Source: an uncultured Collinsella sp.
GTDB taxonomy: Bacteria > Actinomycetota > Coriobacteriia > Coriobacteriales > Coriobacteriaceae
Direction of reading: 5' to 3'
Assembly: GCA_902494715.1 (NCBI GenBank)
Contig: CABUUJ010000008.1
Span: 1-47,286, forward strand
DNA length: 47,286 nt
Part shown: one piece after another, positions 8,659-15,352 of the stretch
How the letters are laid out: every line of letters begins with the position of its first letter
Position numbering within the stretch: position 1 is the stretch's first letter
The notes under the pieces: model-generated
Databases searched by the model: none
The model's input: only the letters and a program-made list of their open reading frames with translations
Told to the model about the DNA's origin: nothing
Program-made: the position numbers and the translations under genes

Positions 8659-9306
8659 ATGGGTTTCATTAATTTTATCGCCGAGCTGCTCAAAGACCCG
8701 CGCACCGCGATTGCCAGCTGGATCGCCGCCGGCCCGCTTATGGCCTACGGCTGCGTGTTCCTGATCATCTTTATCGAGACGGGCGTGGTGTTCTTCCCGT
8801 TCCTTCCCGGCGATTCGCTGCTGTTTGCTTCGGGTTTCTTTGCCCACAACGGTGGCTTTAACATCGTGGCGCTTCTGGCCGTCGCATGGGCTGCTGCCAT
8901 CCTGGGTGACCAGTGCAACTTTATGATCGGTCACTTCTTTGGCAAAAAGATTATCGCTTCGGGCAAGGTCAAGGCCATGACGCCCGAGCGCATCAAAAAG
9001 TCCGAGGATTTCTTGGACAAGTGGGGTCACCTGGCCATCTTCCTGGGTCGCTTCTTCCCGTTTATCCGCACCTTTGTGCCCTTTATCGCCGGCATGGGCG
9101 GCATGCACTGGCGCAATTTTGTCATCTTTAACGTGCTGGGTGGCATTACCTGGTCGACGCTCTTCACACTGCTGGGCTACTTCTTTGGCGGCATCCCCTT
9201 TGTGCAGGAGCACTTTGAGCTGCTGATCGTCGGCATCGTTGCCGTGTCGATCATCCCGACTGTGGTCGGTCTGGTTAAGGCTAAGCTGGGCAAAAAGAAC
9301 GCGTAG
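8659..9306 (+). CDS. DedA family membrane protein
   Basis: 215-aa polytopic membrane protein of the DedA/VTT (SNARE-associated) family. Members are implicated in flipping undecaprenyl phosphate or phospholipids across the membrane and in membrane homeostasis. Family marks are ETGVVFFPFLPGDSLLF near residue 40, the amphipathic re-entrant region GRFFPFIRTFVPFIAGMGGM around residues 135-155 with the conserved Arg, and four to five further hydrophobic segments. ATG 8659 follows GAGAGG by about ten bases. It is monocistronic with a strong terminator at 9335. A TATACT at 8607 may be the -10. The specific lipid substrate cannot be inferred. Confidence 0.85.
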   Translation: MGFINFIAELLKDPRTAIASWIAAGPLMAYGCVFLIIFIETGVVFFPFLPGDSLLFASGFFAHNGGFNIVALLAVAWAAAILGDQCNFMIGHFFGKKIIASGKVKAMTPERIKKSEDFLDKWGHLAIFLGRFFPFIRTFVPFIAGMGGMHWRNFVIFNVLGGITWSTLFTLLGYFFGGIPFVQEHFELLIVGIVAVSIIPTVVGLVKAKLGKKNA

Positions 9307-9334
9307 CTCGAGCCAGCACGCAAACCGTGCAGTT

Positions 9335-9369
9335 GAGGCCCGTCACCGTTTACGGTGGCGGGCCTCTTT
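9335..9369 (+). terminator. Rho-independent terminator
   Basis: Perfect 14-bp stem GAGGCCCGTCACCG / CGGTGGCGGGCCTC around a TTTA loop, followed by TTT. It closes the DedA transcript. Confidence 0.88.
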
Positions 9370-9414
9370 GGTTTCGGTCAAATGAAAATACTTTACTTAG
9401 TTAAAGAAAAGCGT

Positions 9415-9442
9415 TTTATCAGACGCGTACGGGGAGTACAAT
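9415..9442 (+). promoter_or_regulatory. Candidate promoter for the aminotransferase gene
   Basis: TTTATC (9415-9420) and TACAAT (9437-9442) with a 16-base spacer. A start near 9449 would leave a ~147-base leader before ilvE, which contains an open frame 9450-9599 (see findings). Confidence 0.4.
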
Positions 9443-9595
9443 CTCGTGCATGCGAATCGACGTGCCATCGGCTTTGATGCTGTTCGCGTGTCCCGTCCGG
9501 CTCTACGCTCCGGGCGTGCGACGTTGCGACGCGGTCGGCCTCGGTCCTTGCGTGCGGGTTCGCGAGTTTGCAACTGTGTATGTAAGGAGCGACAT

Positions 9596-10648
9596 ATGAC
9601 TGTCGAGAAAAAGGATATCGATTGGGGTAGCCTCGGCTTTGGCTACATGAAGACCGATTACAGCTACGAGGCTCATTGGAAGGATGGTGAGTGGGACGAG
9701 GGCGGCCTGACCACCGACCACACCCTGCATGTCTCCGAGTGCGGCGGCATCTTCCATTACTGCCAGGAGGTCTTTGAGGGCCTGAAGGCCTACACCGCCG
9801 AGGACGGCAGCATCGTCTGCTTCCGTCCCGACATGAACGCCGAGCGCATGTATAACTCTGCCCAGCGCCTCGAGATGCCCCCGTTCCCCAAGGACAAGTT
9901 CGTTGAGGCCGTCAAGCAGGTCGTTTCTGCCAACGCCGCCTGGGTTCCGCCCTTCGGTTCCGGCGCGACCCTGTACGTGCGTCCGTTTATGATCGGTTCC
10001 GGTGACGTGATCGGCGTGGCTCCCGCTCCTGAGTACACGTTCCGCATTCTCGTGACCCCGGTCGGTCCGTACTTTAAGGGCGGCCTCAAGCCCGTCAAGC
10101 TGCGCGTTTCCGAGTATGACCGTGCAGCACCGCACGGTACCGGCAACATCAAGGCCGGCCTGAACTACGCCATGTCCCTCAAGCCCACGATGGAGGCCCA
10201 TCGCGAGGGCTATGCCGAGAACCTGTATCTCGACTCCGAGTCCCGCACCTATGTCGAGGAGACCGGTGGCGCCAACGTCCTGTTCGTGAAGGAGGACGGC
10301 ACCCTCGTCGTTCCTCAGTCGCACACCGACTCCATCCTGCCCTCCATCACCCGTCGCTCGCTCGTTCAGGTTGCTCAGGACCTGGGTATGACCGTCGATC
10401 AGCGCCCCGTCGAGTGGGCCGAGGTCAAGGCCGGCACCTTTGTGGAGTGCGGCCTGTGCGGCACCGCTGCCGTCATCTCCCCGGTGGGCGAGATTGACAA
10501 CAAGGTCTATGGCGCCGACGAGACCGTGACCTTCCCGGCTGGCTACACCGAGATCGGTCCCGTGATGAAGAAGCTTCGCGAGACCCTGACTGGTATCCAG
10601 TCCGGTGCTGTCGAGGACAAGCACAACTGGGTTTACACCGTCGCGTAA
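9596..10648 (+). CDS. ilvE: Branched-chain amino acid aminotransferase
   Basis: PLP enzyme interconverting Leu/Ile/Val with their 2-oxo acids, using 2-oxoglutarate/glutamate. The 350-aa length and sequence match the class IV fold, BCAT type II (longer, eukaryote-like) group: VFEGLKAY near residue 60, VRPFMIG, GTGNIKAGLNYA with the PLP-binding Lys at residue 186, EETGGANVLFV, and CGTAAVISPVG. The ATG is preceded by AAGGAGCGACAT. The codon usage is highly biased (AAG, GTC, CTG), suggesting high expression. It is monocistronic; the ATG overlaps by four bases (ATGA) the stop of an upstream 49-codon frame. Confidence 0.95.
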   Translation: MTVEKKDIDWGSLGFGYMKTDYSYEAHWKDGEWDEGGLTTDHTLHVSECGGIFHYCQEVFEGLKAYTAEDGSIVCFRPDMNAERMYNSAQRLEMPPFPKDKFVEAVKQVVSANAAWVPPFGSGATLYVRPFMIGSGDVIGVAPAPEYTFRILVTPVGPYFKGGLKPVKLRVSEYDRAAPHGTGNIKAGLNYAMSLKPTMEAHREGYAENLYLDSESRTYVEETGGANVLFVKEDGTLVVPQSHTDSILPSITRRSLVQVAQDLGMTVDQRPVEWAEVKAGTFVECGLCGTAAVISPVGEIDNKVYGADETVTFPAGYTEIGPVMKKLRETLTGIQSGAVEDKHNWVYTVA

Positions 10649-10677
10649 GCTGTCTTAGCTGTCCGGCCCGAGGGCGA

Positions 10678-10776
10678 CCTTCCTTTCCGGCGCGACCTCG
10701 GACATGAAAGAACCTCCGCTGCGCACTTCGTGCGGCGGAGGTTCTTTCGTCCTGCGGAGTGCGCCGGAAAGGAAGG
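10678..10776. repeat. Nested palindrome, probably also the ilvE terminator
   Basis: Outer arms CCTTCCTTTCCGGCGC (10678) and GCGCCGGAAAGGAAGG (10761) are perfectly complementary over 16 bp. Inside, GAAAGAACCTCCGC (10706) and GCGGAGGTTCTTTC (10735) form a 14-bp stem capped by CGCAC-TTC-GTGCG. The unpaired segments between the two stems are 12 bases on each side. Downstream is a T-rich run (GCTTTTGTTTTGG), so transcription probably ends here. Confidence 0.75.
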
Positions 10777-10820
10777 CCGCGCTTTTGTTTTGGTTCGCGC
10801 CATATGGGGGTGGCGGCGAC

Positions 10821-11021
10821 GTGCATTTTTGCGAGTATTCTGCAATCGAAGGCCCCTGCATACCGACCTCGGGCAAAAAATCGGGATTTCTCGATGTTTT
10901 CTACGAATGATGGGCGGGGTTATGGGCTGGCAGCGTTTGATTTGCAGGGATATTCGCGGTCTTTGGCATTCATCGTGGCGCCCGAAGCTCTTGGTTATGT
11001 TGAATACTCCTAAAAATGCAC
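10821..11021. mobile_element. MITE-like element with imperfect terminal inverted repeats
   Basis: GTGCATTTTTGCGAGTATTC at the left and GAATACTCCTAAAAATGCAC at the right are inverted copies of one 20-bp sequence with two mismatches, bounding 201 bp without a convincing gene. A third related copy (GTGCAAAATTGAGAGTATTC) stands at 47130. The interior shows no clear coding or structural signal. No target-site duplication is obvious. Confidence 0.45.
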
Positions 11022-11052
11022 GGCGCTTAGAGGGGGACCTTCGCGAAAAAGG

Positions 11053-11091
11053 AAACCGCCCCGTCGAAGTATGCATTCGACGGGGCGGTTT
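11053..11091. terminator. Bidirectional rho-independent terminator
   Basis: AAACCGCCCCGTCGAA (11053) and TTCGACGGGGCGGTTT (11076) form a perfect 16-bp stem with a 7-base loop, with A-rich and T-rich outer sides, in front of the convergent lemA gene end. Confidence 0.88.
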
Positions 11092-11127
11092 ATACATTTG
11101 GACGATTAAGGATGCGCTGTCAAACTA

Positions 11128-11679
11128 CTAGAACTTGACGGTCGGGGCCTGGCGGGCTGCTTCGGCGGCCTCGAAGCCCTGGCGCTCCTTAAACTGAAAG
11201 ATGCCGGCAAAGATGACAGCCGGGAACGTCTGAATGGCGTTGTTGTAGCTGAGCACGCAATCGTTGTAGCTCTGGCGTGCGTAGCTAATCTTGTTCTCGG
11301 TATCCTCGAGCGATGCCTGCAGCTGCGTAAAGTTGGTGTTTGCCTTAAGATCGGGATAGGCCTCGGCTACGGCGAAGAGCTGACGCAGCGCACCGGTCAG
11401 CACGTTGTCGGCTTCCATCTTGGCCTCGGGCGTGGTGGCCTTGACGGCGGTGTTACGCGCGCTGATCACGGCGGAGAGCGTCTCCTGCTCGTGCTTGGCG
11501 TAGCCCTTGACGGTCTCGACCAGGTTGGGGATCAGGTCGTTGCGGCGCTGCAGCTGCGTATCGATGTTCTGCCAGGCGTTATCGATGCGGTTACGCTTGG
11601 TGACCATGTTGTTGTAGATGCCGGCGATGGCGCAGACAATCACAATGACAACAACGATGCCGATGATGACGGTAATCAT
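11128..11679 (-). CDS. LemA family protein
   Basis: 183-aa membrane-anchored protein. One N-terminal hydrophobic helix (VIIGIVVVIVIVCAIAGI, residues 3-20) is followed by an all-helical LemA domain with the family signatures VTKRNRIDNAWQNIDTQLQR, LIPNLVETVKGYAKHE and FFxFKE-like FQFKERQGFEA near the C-terminus. The function is not established; LemA proteins occur widely and are often linked to envelope or membrane proteases. ATG 11679 has GGAG seven bases upstream. It is divergent from the TetR gene. No TPM-domain (YgcG-like) partner, often adjacent to lemA, is seen here. Confidence 0.88.
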   Translation of the reverse strand: MITVIIGIVVVIVIVCAIAGIYNNMVTKRNRIDNAWQNIDTQLQRRNDLIPNLVETVKGYAKHEQETLSAVISARNTAVKATTPEAKMEADNVLTGALRQLFAVAEAYPDLKANTNFTQLQASLEDTENKISYARQSYNDCVLSYNNAIQTFPAVIFAGIFQFKERQGFEAAEAARQAPTVKF

Positions 11680-11878
11680 GATGTCTCCGTTTCGAATGGC
11701 CGCGGCGGCATGCGCCAGCTGCCGTTGGTATAACGCTACTAGTATACCCGCAACGTTTTGCCGTGCCGAACTTTCCGGCAAGCGTTATGTTTTCGGCGGG
11801 GTCGGCACCGGGGCAAAGCGCGCGAGGTACAGGTGTAAGATATGCGACAGATTGACGAGTGTTGTCTTTGCCCTGAGG

Positions 11879-12475
11879 ATGGCGATACCAGTGGACCTTC
11901 GCATCAAGAAAACCTACCGCGCCCTGTTCGATGCCTTTACCGAGCTTCTCGAGGAGCATCGTTTTGAGGACCTGACGGTTGCCATGCTGTGCGACCGCGC
12001 CATGATTCGCCGCACGACGTTCTACAAGCACTTTCGCGACAAGAACGATTACTTTGCCTTTTATATCGATGAGCTCATGTCGGGCTTGCCGCAAAAACAG
12101 CCCGATGAGGCCGGCGCGGTGTCTGCCGAGGACGTGCGCGCGCTTCGACACGCGATTTTGGACGATGCCATGGATTTGATTCTGACGCACGAGCGGCTCA
12201 TGGATAACATTTTGGCAAGCAGCATGTCGGGCATGTTGACCAACGTTATTTGCGACCGCATTGCCCGCTCCATCCGCGAGCGCGTGATGAACGTGCTTGC
12301 CGAGGATGCCCTGGCCCCCGTGTCACTCGAGACGACGTCTGAGTTTGTCGCCGGCGGTATTATTCGACTTTTCACGATATGGTGGGAATCGGGCCACGAT
12401 CTTGAGCGTCGACCCGAGATAGCCGACGTGGTCGATGCACTGTTTGAGCGGACCATGACACCGGTGAATCACTAG
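11879..12475 (+). CDS. TetR/AcrR family transcriptional regulator
   Basis: 198-aa regulator. The N-terminal helix-turn-helix is typical: KKTYRALFDAFTELLEEHRFED, then LTVAMLCDRAMIRRTTFYKHF (about residues 28-48), followed by a helical ligand/dimer domain of the kind seen in DhaS-like TetR proteins. The start is uncertain. ATG 11879 sits too close to GAGGA to use it; GTG 11891, with a spacing of about 11, is a good alternative and would begin VDLRIKK. The open frame continues upstream but without similarity. It lies divergent from lemA and directly before the convergent tRNA-Ser, so its target is not obvious from context. Confidence 0.82.
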   Translation: MAIPVDLRIKKTYRALFDAFTELLEEHRFEDLTVAMLCDRAMIRRTTFYKHFRDKNDYFAFYIDELMSGLPQKQPDEAGAVSAEDVRALRHAILDDAMDLILTHERLMDNILASSMSGMLTNVICDRIARSIRERVMNVLAEDALAPVSLETTSEFVAGGIIRLFTIWWESGHDLERRPEIADVVDALFERTMTPVNH

Positions 12476-12477
12476 AG

Positions 12478-12567
12478 TGGCGGAGAGAGGGGGATTCGAA
12501 CCCCCGGAACGCTCTCGCGCTCAACGGTTTTCAAGACCGCCGCATTCAACCGCTCTGCCATCTCTCC
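12478..12567 (-). tRNA. tRNA-Ser (UGA anticodon)
   Basis: On the minus strand GGAGAGA...TCTCTCC pairs as acceptor stem; the anticodon loop is CTTGAAA, giving anticodon TGA. A long variable arm (GAGCGCGAGAGCGTTC region) is typical of tRNA-Ser, and the T-arm GGGGGTTCGAATCCCCC is intact. The discriminator is G and CCA is encoded (12478-12480). The 3' end lies three bases from the TetR stop codon. Confidence 0.95.
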
Positions 12568-12618
12568 GTGAGTCGTAATGATAGCATCGTTTTGAATTTG
12601 CAACAGGGAAGGCGGACG

Positions 12619-14400
12619 ATGACGATCACCGAAATCGACGAGAAGTTCATGCGCGAGGCGTTGGCGGAGGCTCGCGCCGCCGCTGCGGTGGGCGAGGTAC
12701 CGATTGGTGCCGTGGTAGTGCGCGCGGGTGAGATTGTCGCGCGGGCGCATAATCGTCGCGAGCTCGATCAGGATCCTTCGGCTCATGCCGAGTTCGCGGC
12801 TCTGTGCGCCGCTGCTCGGTCGCTCGGTCGCTGGCGCCTTTCCGACTGTACGGTCTATGTGACATTGGAACCCTGCTGCATGTGCGCGGGCCTTATGGTT
12901 AACGCGCGCGTGGGGCGTTGTGTCTACGGCGCGGCCGATGCCAAGGCAGGTGCGTTGGGCTCCCTATACGATTTGAATGCCGATTCGCGCCTGAACCATC
13001 GGTTTAACGTGATGGCTGGGGTCCTGGCGGATGAATGCCGCGAGCTGCTGAGTGGCTATTTTGGCGGTCTGCGCGGAGCGAGCGGCGCTGATTGCGGTTG
13101 TGGGGCCGATCTTGACGCACACGCCGCTCACGCCGCGGCGCTCGCGGGTGCCGAAGAGGATGCTGGCGCGGCGGTTGATTTTGGCCCCGTGCAGCGCCGG
13201 CCCCGCCGTGTGCTGTTGGCGATCGACTCCTTTAAGGGCAGCGTTTCGAGTGCGCAGGCGGAGACGGCGGTTGCCGAAGGCGTGCGCCGCGTTTGGCCCG
13301 ATGCCGAGGTACGCGCATTGCCGCTGGCAGATGGTGGCGAGGGAACGCTCGATGCCGTTGCCGCGTGCGGCGGTGAGATTGTGACCTGCGAGGTGGCAGG
13401 TCCCTTTGGCGAGCGTGTGCCTACCCGGATGTTAGTGGACGGCGAGCACGAGTCGGCTGTTGTTGAGATGGCCGAATCCGCAGGCATCGGGTACTCACCT
13501 TGCACGGAATCGGCGGCGCTTGCGGCTTCGACCTATGGCGTGGGCGAGCTGATGCTCCGTGCGGTTCGCGCCGGGGCAAAGACTATCTATATTGGTCTGG
13601 GCGGTAGTGCCACCAACGACGGTGGCGCCGGTATGCTGCAGGCACTGGGTGCGCGTGTGGTCGACGACCAGGGCTGCGATGTCGCCCCCGGTCTTGCCGG
13701 CCTTGAGCAGGTGGCGAGCGTTGATTTGGCGCCAGCTCTGCAGGCTTTGGATGATGCTCGTATCGTTGTGCTTTCCGATGTCGAGAATCCGCTCGTGGGG
13801 CGTCGAGGCGCACTGGCGGTGTTTGGCGGGCAGAAGGGGCTGCCGGCGGATGATGCCGAGGCGCTGGGCAGGTGCGACAGCTGGATGGTCGGCTACGGTC
13901 GCCTGCTCGATGCGGCGATTGCTGGAGCTCGAGCCCAAGGGTTGTTGCGCACACCTGAGGGCGCACGGACATTTGGCTCGGTGCTCGGCGTGCCCGGCGC
14001 AGGTGCCGCCGGCGGCCTGGGCGCCGCGTTGTTGGCACTTGGTGCCGAGTTGCGTTCGGGCGTTGAGACGGTGCTCGATCTGATTGGGTTTGACGAGCGC
14101 GTGCGCGATGTCGACCTGGTCATAACGGGCGAGGGCAATATGGACGAGCAATCCGCCGCCGGTAAGGCGCCGGTGGGCGTGGCACGCCGTGCCAAGCGGT
14201 GTGGCAAGCCGGTTGTTGCCGTCGTGGGCGGTCGTGCCGACAACCTGGATGTGGTGTACGAGCAGGGCATCGACTTGGTGCTTCCGATTTGCCGCAAGCC
14301 CATGGACCTGGAACAGGCACTCGATCCGCAAGAAGCCACAACCAACCTCATCTGTGCCGGCGAGGCAGCCGCCCAATCCTACGACCTCGCCCGCCTCTAA
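12619..14400 (+). CDS. tadA: Fusion of tRNA adenosine deaminase (TadA) and glycerate kinase
   Basis: 593-aa two-domain protein. Residues ~1-155 are TadA, which deaminates A34 of tRNA-Arg(ACG) to inosine. The zinc site is complete: H56-A-E58 (HAE, catalytic Glu) and PCCMC at 85-89; VGEVPIGAVVV and NHRFNVMAGV also match. Residues ~193-593 form a full type-I glycerate 2-kinase (GlxK/GarK family): LLAIDSFKGSVSS, LPLADGGEGTLDA, GLGGSATNDGGAGMLQALG, GAAGGLGAALLALGAELRSG and DLVITGEGNMDEQSAAGK. A ~38-residue Ala/Gly/Asp-rich linker joins them without a stop or frameshift. ATG 12619 follows GGGAAGG. Two unrelated activities in one chain is unusual; a simple co-translation fusion is likely. The next stop is at 14398, and a palindromic repeat follows. 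Confidence 0.9.
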   Translation: MTITEIDEKFMREALAEARAAAAVGEVPIGAVVVRAGEIVARAHNRRELDQDPSAHAEFAALCAAARSLGRWRLSDCTVYVTLEPCCMCAGLMVNARVGRCVYGAADAKAGALGSLYDLNADSRLNHRFNVMAGVLADECRELLSGYFGGLRGASGADCGCGADLDAHAAHAAALAGAEEDAGAAVDFGPVQRRPRRVLLAIDSFKGSVSSAQAETAVAEGVRRVWPDAEVRALPLADGGEGTLDAVAACGGEIVTCEVAGPFGERVPTRMLVDGEHESAVVEMAESAGIGYSPCTESAALAASTYGVGELMLRAVRAGAKTIYIGLGGSATNDGGAGMLQALGARVVDDQGCDVAPGLAGLEQVASVDLAPALQALDDARIVVLSDVENPLVGRRGALAVFGGQKGLPADDAEALGRCDSWMVGYGRLLDAAIAGARAQGLLRTPEGARTFGSVLGVPGAGAAGGLGAALLALGAELRSGVETVLDLIGFDERVRDVDLVITGEGNMDEQSAAGKAPVGVARRAKRCGKPVVAVVGGRADNLDVVYEQGIDLVLPICRKPMDLEQALDPQEATTNLICAGEAAAQSYDLARL

Positions 14401-14417
14401 AACCCAACTCCCTATAA

Positions 14418-14482
14418 GTTGCGGTGGAGTAGTTCCTGTTTGGCGGCTCAGGCGGCAAAAACGGGAACTATTCCACCGCAAC
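14418..14482. repeat. Dispersed palindromic repeat, copy 1
   Basis: GTTGCGGTGGAGTAGTTCC (14418) and GGAACTATTCCACCGCAAC (14464) are 19-bp arms with one mismatch around a 27-base loop. The same arms recur at 33548-33611 with a different loop. It probably terminates the tadA fusion transcript. Confidence 0.75.
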
Positions 14483-14551
14483 ATCGAGAATGGCTATCCG
14501 AGGCTGGCCGCCTTGGGCCTTGGGTCGGACCGTCCGCCATGAAATGCGGCC

Positions 14552-14679
14552 ATCTACTACGTTTAGCCGAGCACCCTCGACCATCCCGGATTTTGTGAAA
14601 TTAAAACCGCAGGTAGAAAGCTTGCCGATTTTCGAAAAAGCCGGCTATGGTTGACCCCTGCGGCCTAAACGTAGTAGAT
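14552..14679. repeat. Inverted-repeat-bounded 128-bp element
   Basis: ATCTACTACGTTTAG (14552) and CTAAACGTAGTAGAT (14665) are perfect 15-bp inverted ends. The interior contains no gene; CCGCAGG/CCTGCGG can pair within it. It is MITE-like in form. Function unknown. Confidence 0.6.
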
Positions 14680-14714
14680 AGGCCCCTTTTGTGGCATGGC
14701 AGCAGACCAGTCTT

Positions 14715-14782
14715 TTTGGGACGGGGCTTATTTGACCACCTGTCGATCTGATTGCCCAAGTAGTCAAAAGCCCCGTCCCAAA
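14715..14782. repeat. Inverted repeat related to the repeat at 2047
   Basis: TTTGGGACGGGGCTTATTTG (14715) pairs with CAAAAGCCCCGTCCCAAA (14765) apart from a short bulge. The right arm and its continuation AATTAGCTACC match the repeat at 2063-2082. Confidence 0.6.
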
Positions 14783-14791
14783 TTAGCTACC

Positions 14792-14820
14792 TTGCCCCAT
14801 CGGGCTGGAGCGGGTAAGAT
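14792..14820 (+). promoter_or_regulatory. Promoter of the SRP RNA gene
   Basis: TTGCCC (14792) and TAAGAT (14815) separated by 17 bases, eight bases before the inferred RNA 5' end. Confidence 0.6.
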
Positions 14821-14827
14821 ATACCGA

Positions 14828-14950
14828 GCGCCTAGCGCGTTCGATGGGTTCGGATGACGACATGTTCCGAATCTGGTCAGGTCCGGAAGGAAGCAGCCAT
14901 AAGGAGCCTCTGTCGGGCATCCGGATCCATCGAGTGCGCAGGCGCTTTTT
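14828..14950 (+). ncRNA. ffs: Signal recognition particle RNA, small bacterial type
   Basis: The universally conserved SRP domain IV is present: TGGTCAGGTCCGGAAGGAAG at 14874-14893 followed by CAGCC. The ends pair: GCGCCT-AGCGC and CGATGG at the 5' side with CCATCGA, GCGC and AGGCGC at the 3' side, ending in TTTTT. The ~118-nt single-hairpin RNA binds Ffh for co-translational membrane targeting. It lacks an Alu domain, as in the short type. The 5' end is placed by pairing and by the promoter eight bases upstream. It is surrounded by palindromic repeats on both sides. Confidence 0.93.
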
Positions 14951-14957
14951 GGTGCCG

Positions 14958-15064
14958 CGGCTACCCGCGAGTGCCGGCAGGGCGCTTGGTGTCTCGCTGG
15001 TCCTCGGCTTTGCCTGCGGGATCGCTCGACTACCAAGCGCCCTGCCGGCACTCGCGGGTAGCCG
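14958..15064. repeat. Long 33-bp perfect inverted repeat with structured loop
   Basis: The arms at 14958-14990 and 15032-15064 are perfect 33-bp complements (CGGCTACCCGCGAGTGCCGG... / ...CCGGCACTCGCGGGTAGCCG), extended by TTTTGGT / ACCAAAA after a four-base bulge. The 41-base centre contains TCTCGCT, CTCGG-CTTT-GCCTG and GGGATCGCTCGA, which resembles the centre of the palindrome at 46984 (TATCGCT...GGGTCGCGCTAG). The rest of the gap to the next gene (15065-15352) shows no clear gene. Confidence 0.8.
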
Positions 15065-15352
15065 ACCAAAACCGCCTGAAGGGTCACATTTATCTGATAA
15101 TTGAATTCCTGACGTTATGCCGCTCGCTGGCGTTGCCAAAACATCGGCTGCTACATGGTCCAAGAGGCTCCTGCAAAGGCGCATTTATCTGAATTTTATC
15201 TCGTGTGGAGTACCGGTCGTTGGCTGTGCCGAGGTACTGGTTCTTACCTGTCTAAGGATTCGAATCCCTGTTGAGTTGTTTACGCTTCTTTTGGGGTGGC
15301 GGTACTATCATGGTTCGAATTGAATGTGAATGATGATAGGGAGCGCCTATAC

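Noticed and set aside
8436..9595. T-box leaders for cysE or ilvE
   Set aside because: No GGTGG-type T-box sequence or tRNA-acceptor-binding bulge is present in either leader.
15255..15275. tRNA-like T-arm (GGATTCGAATCC)
   Set aside because: Only this short palindrome matches. No acceptor, D or anticodon arm can be found around it.
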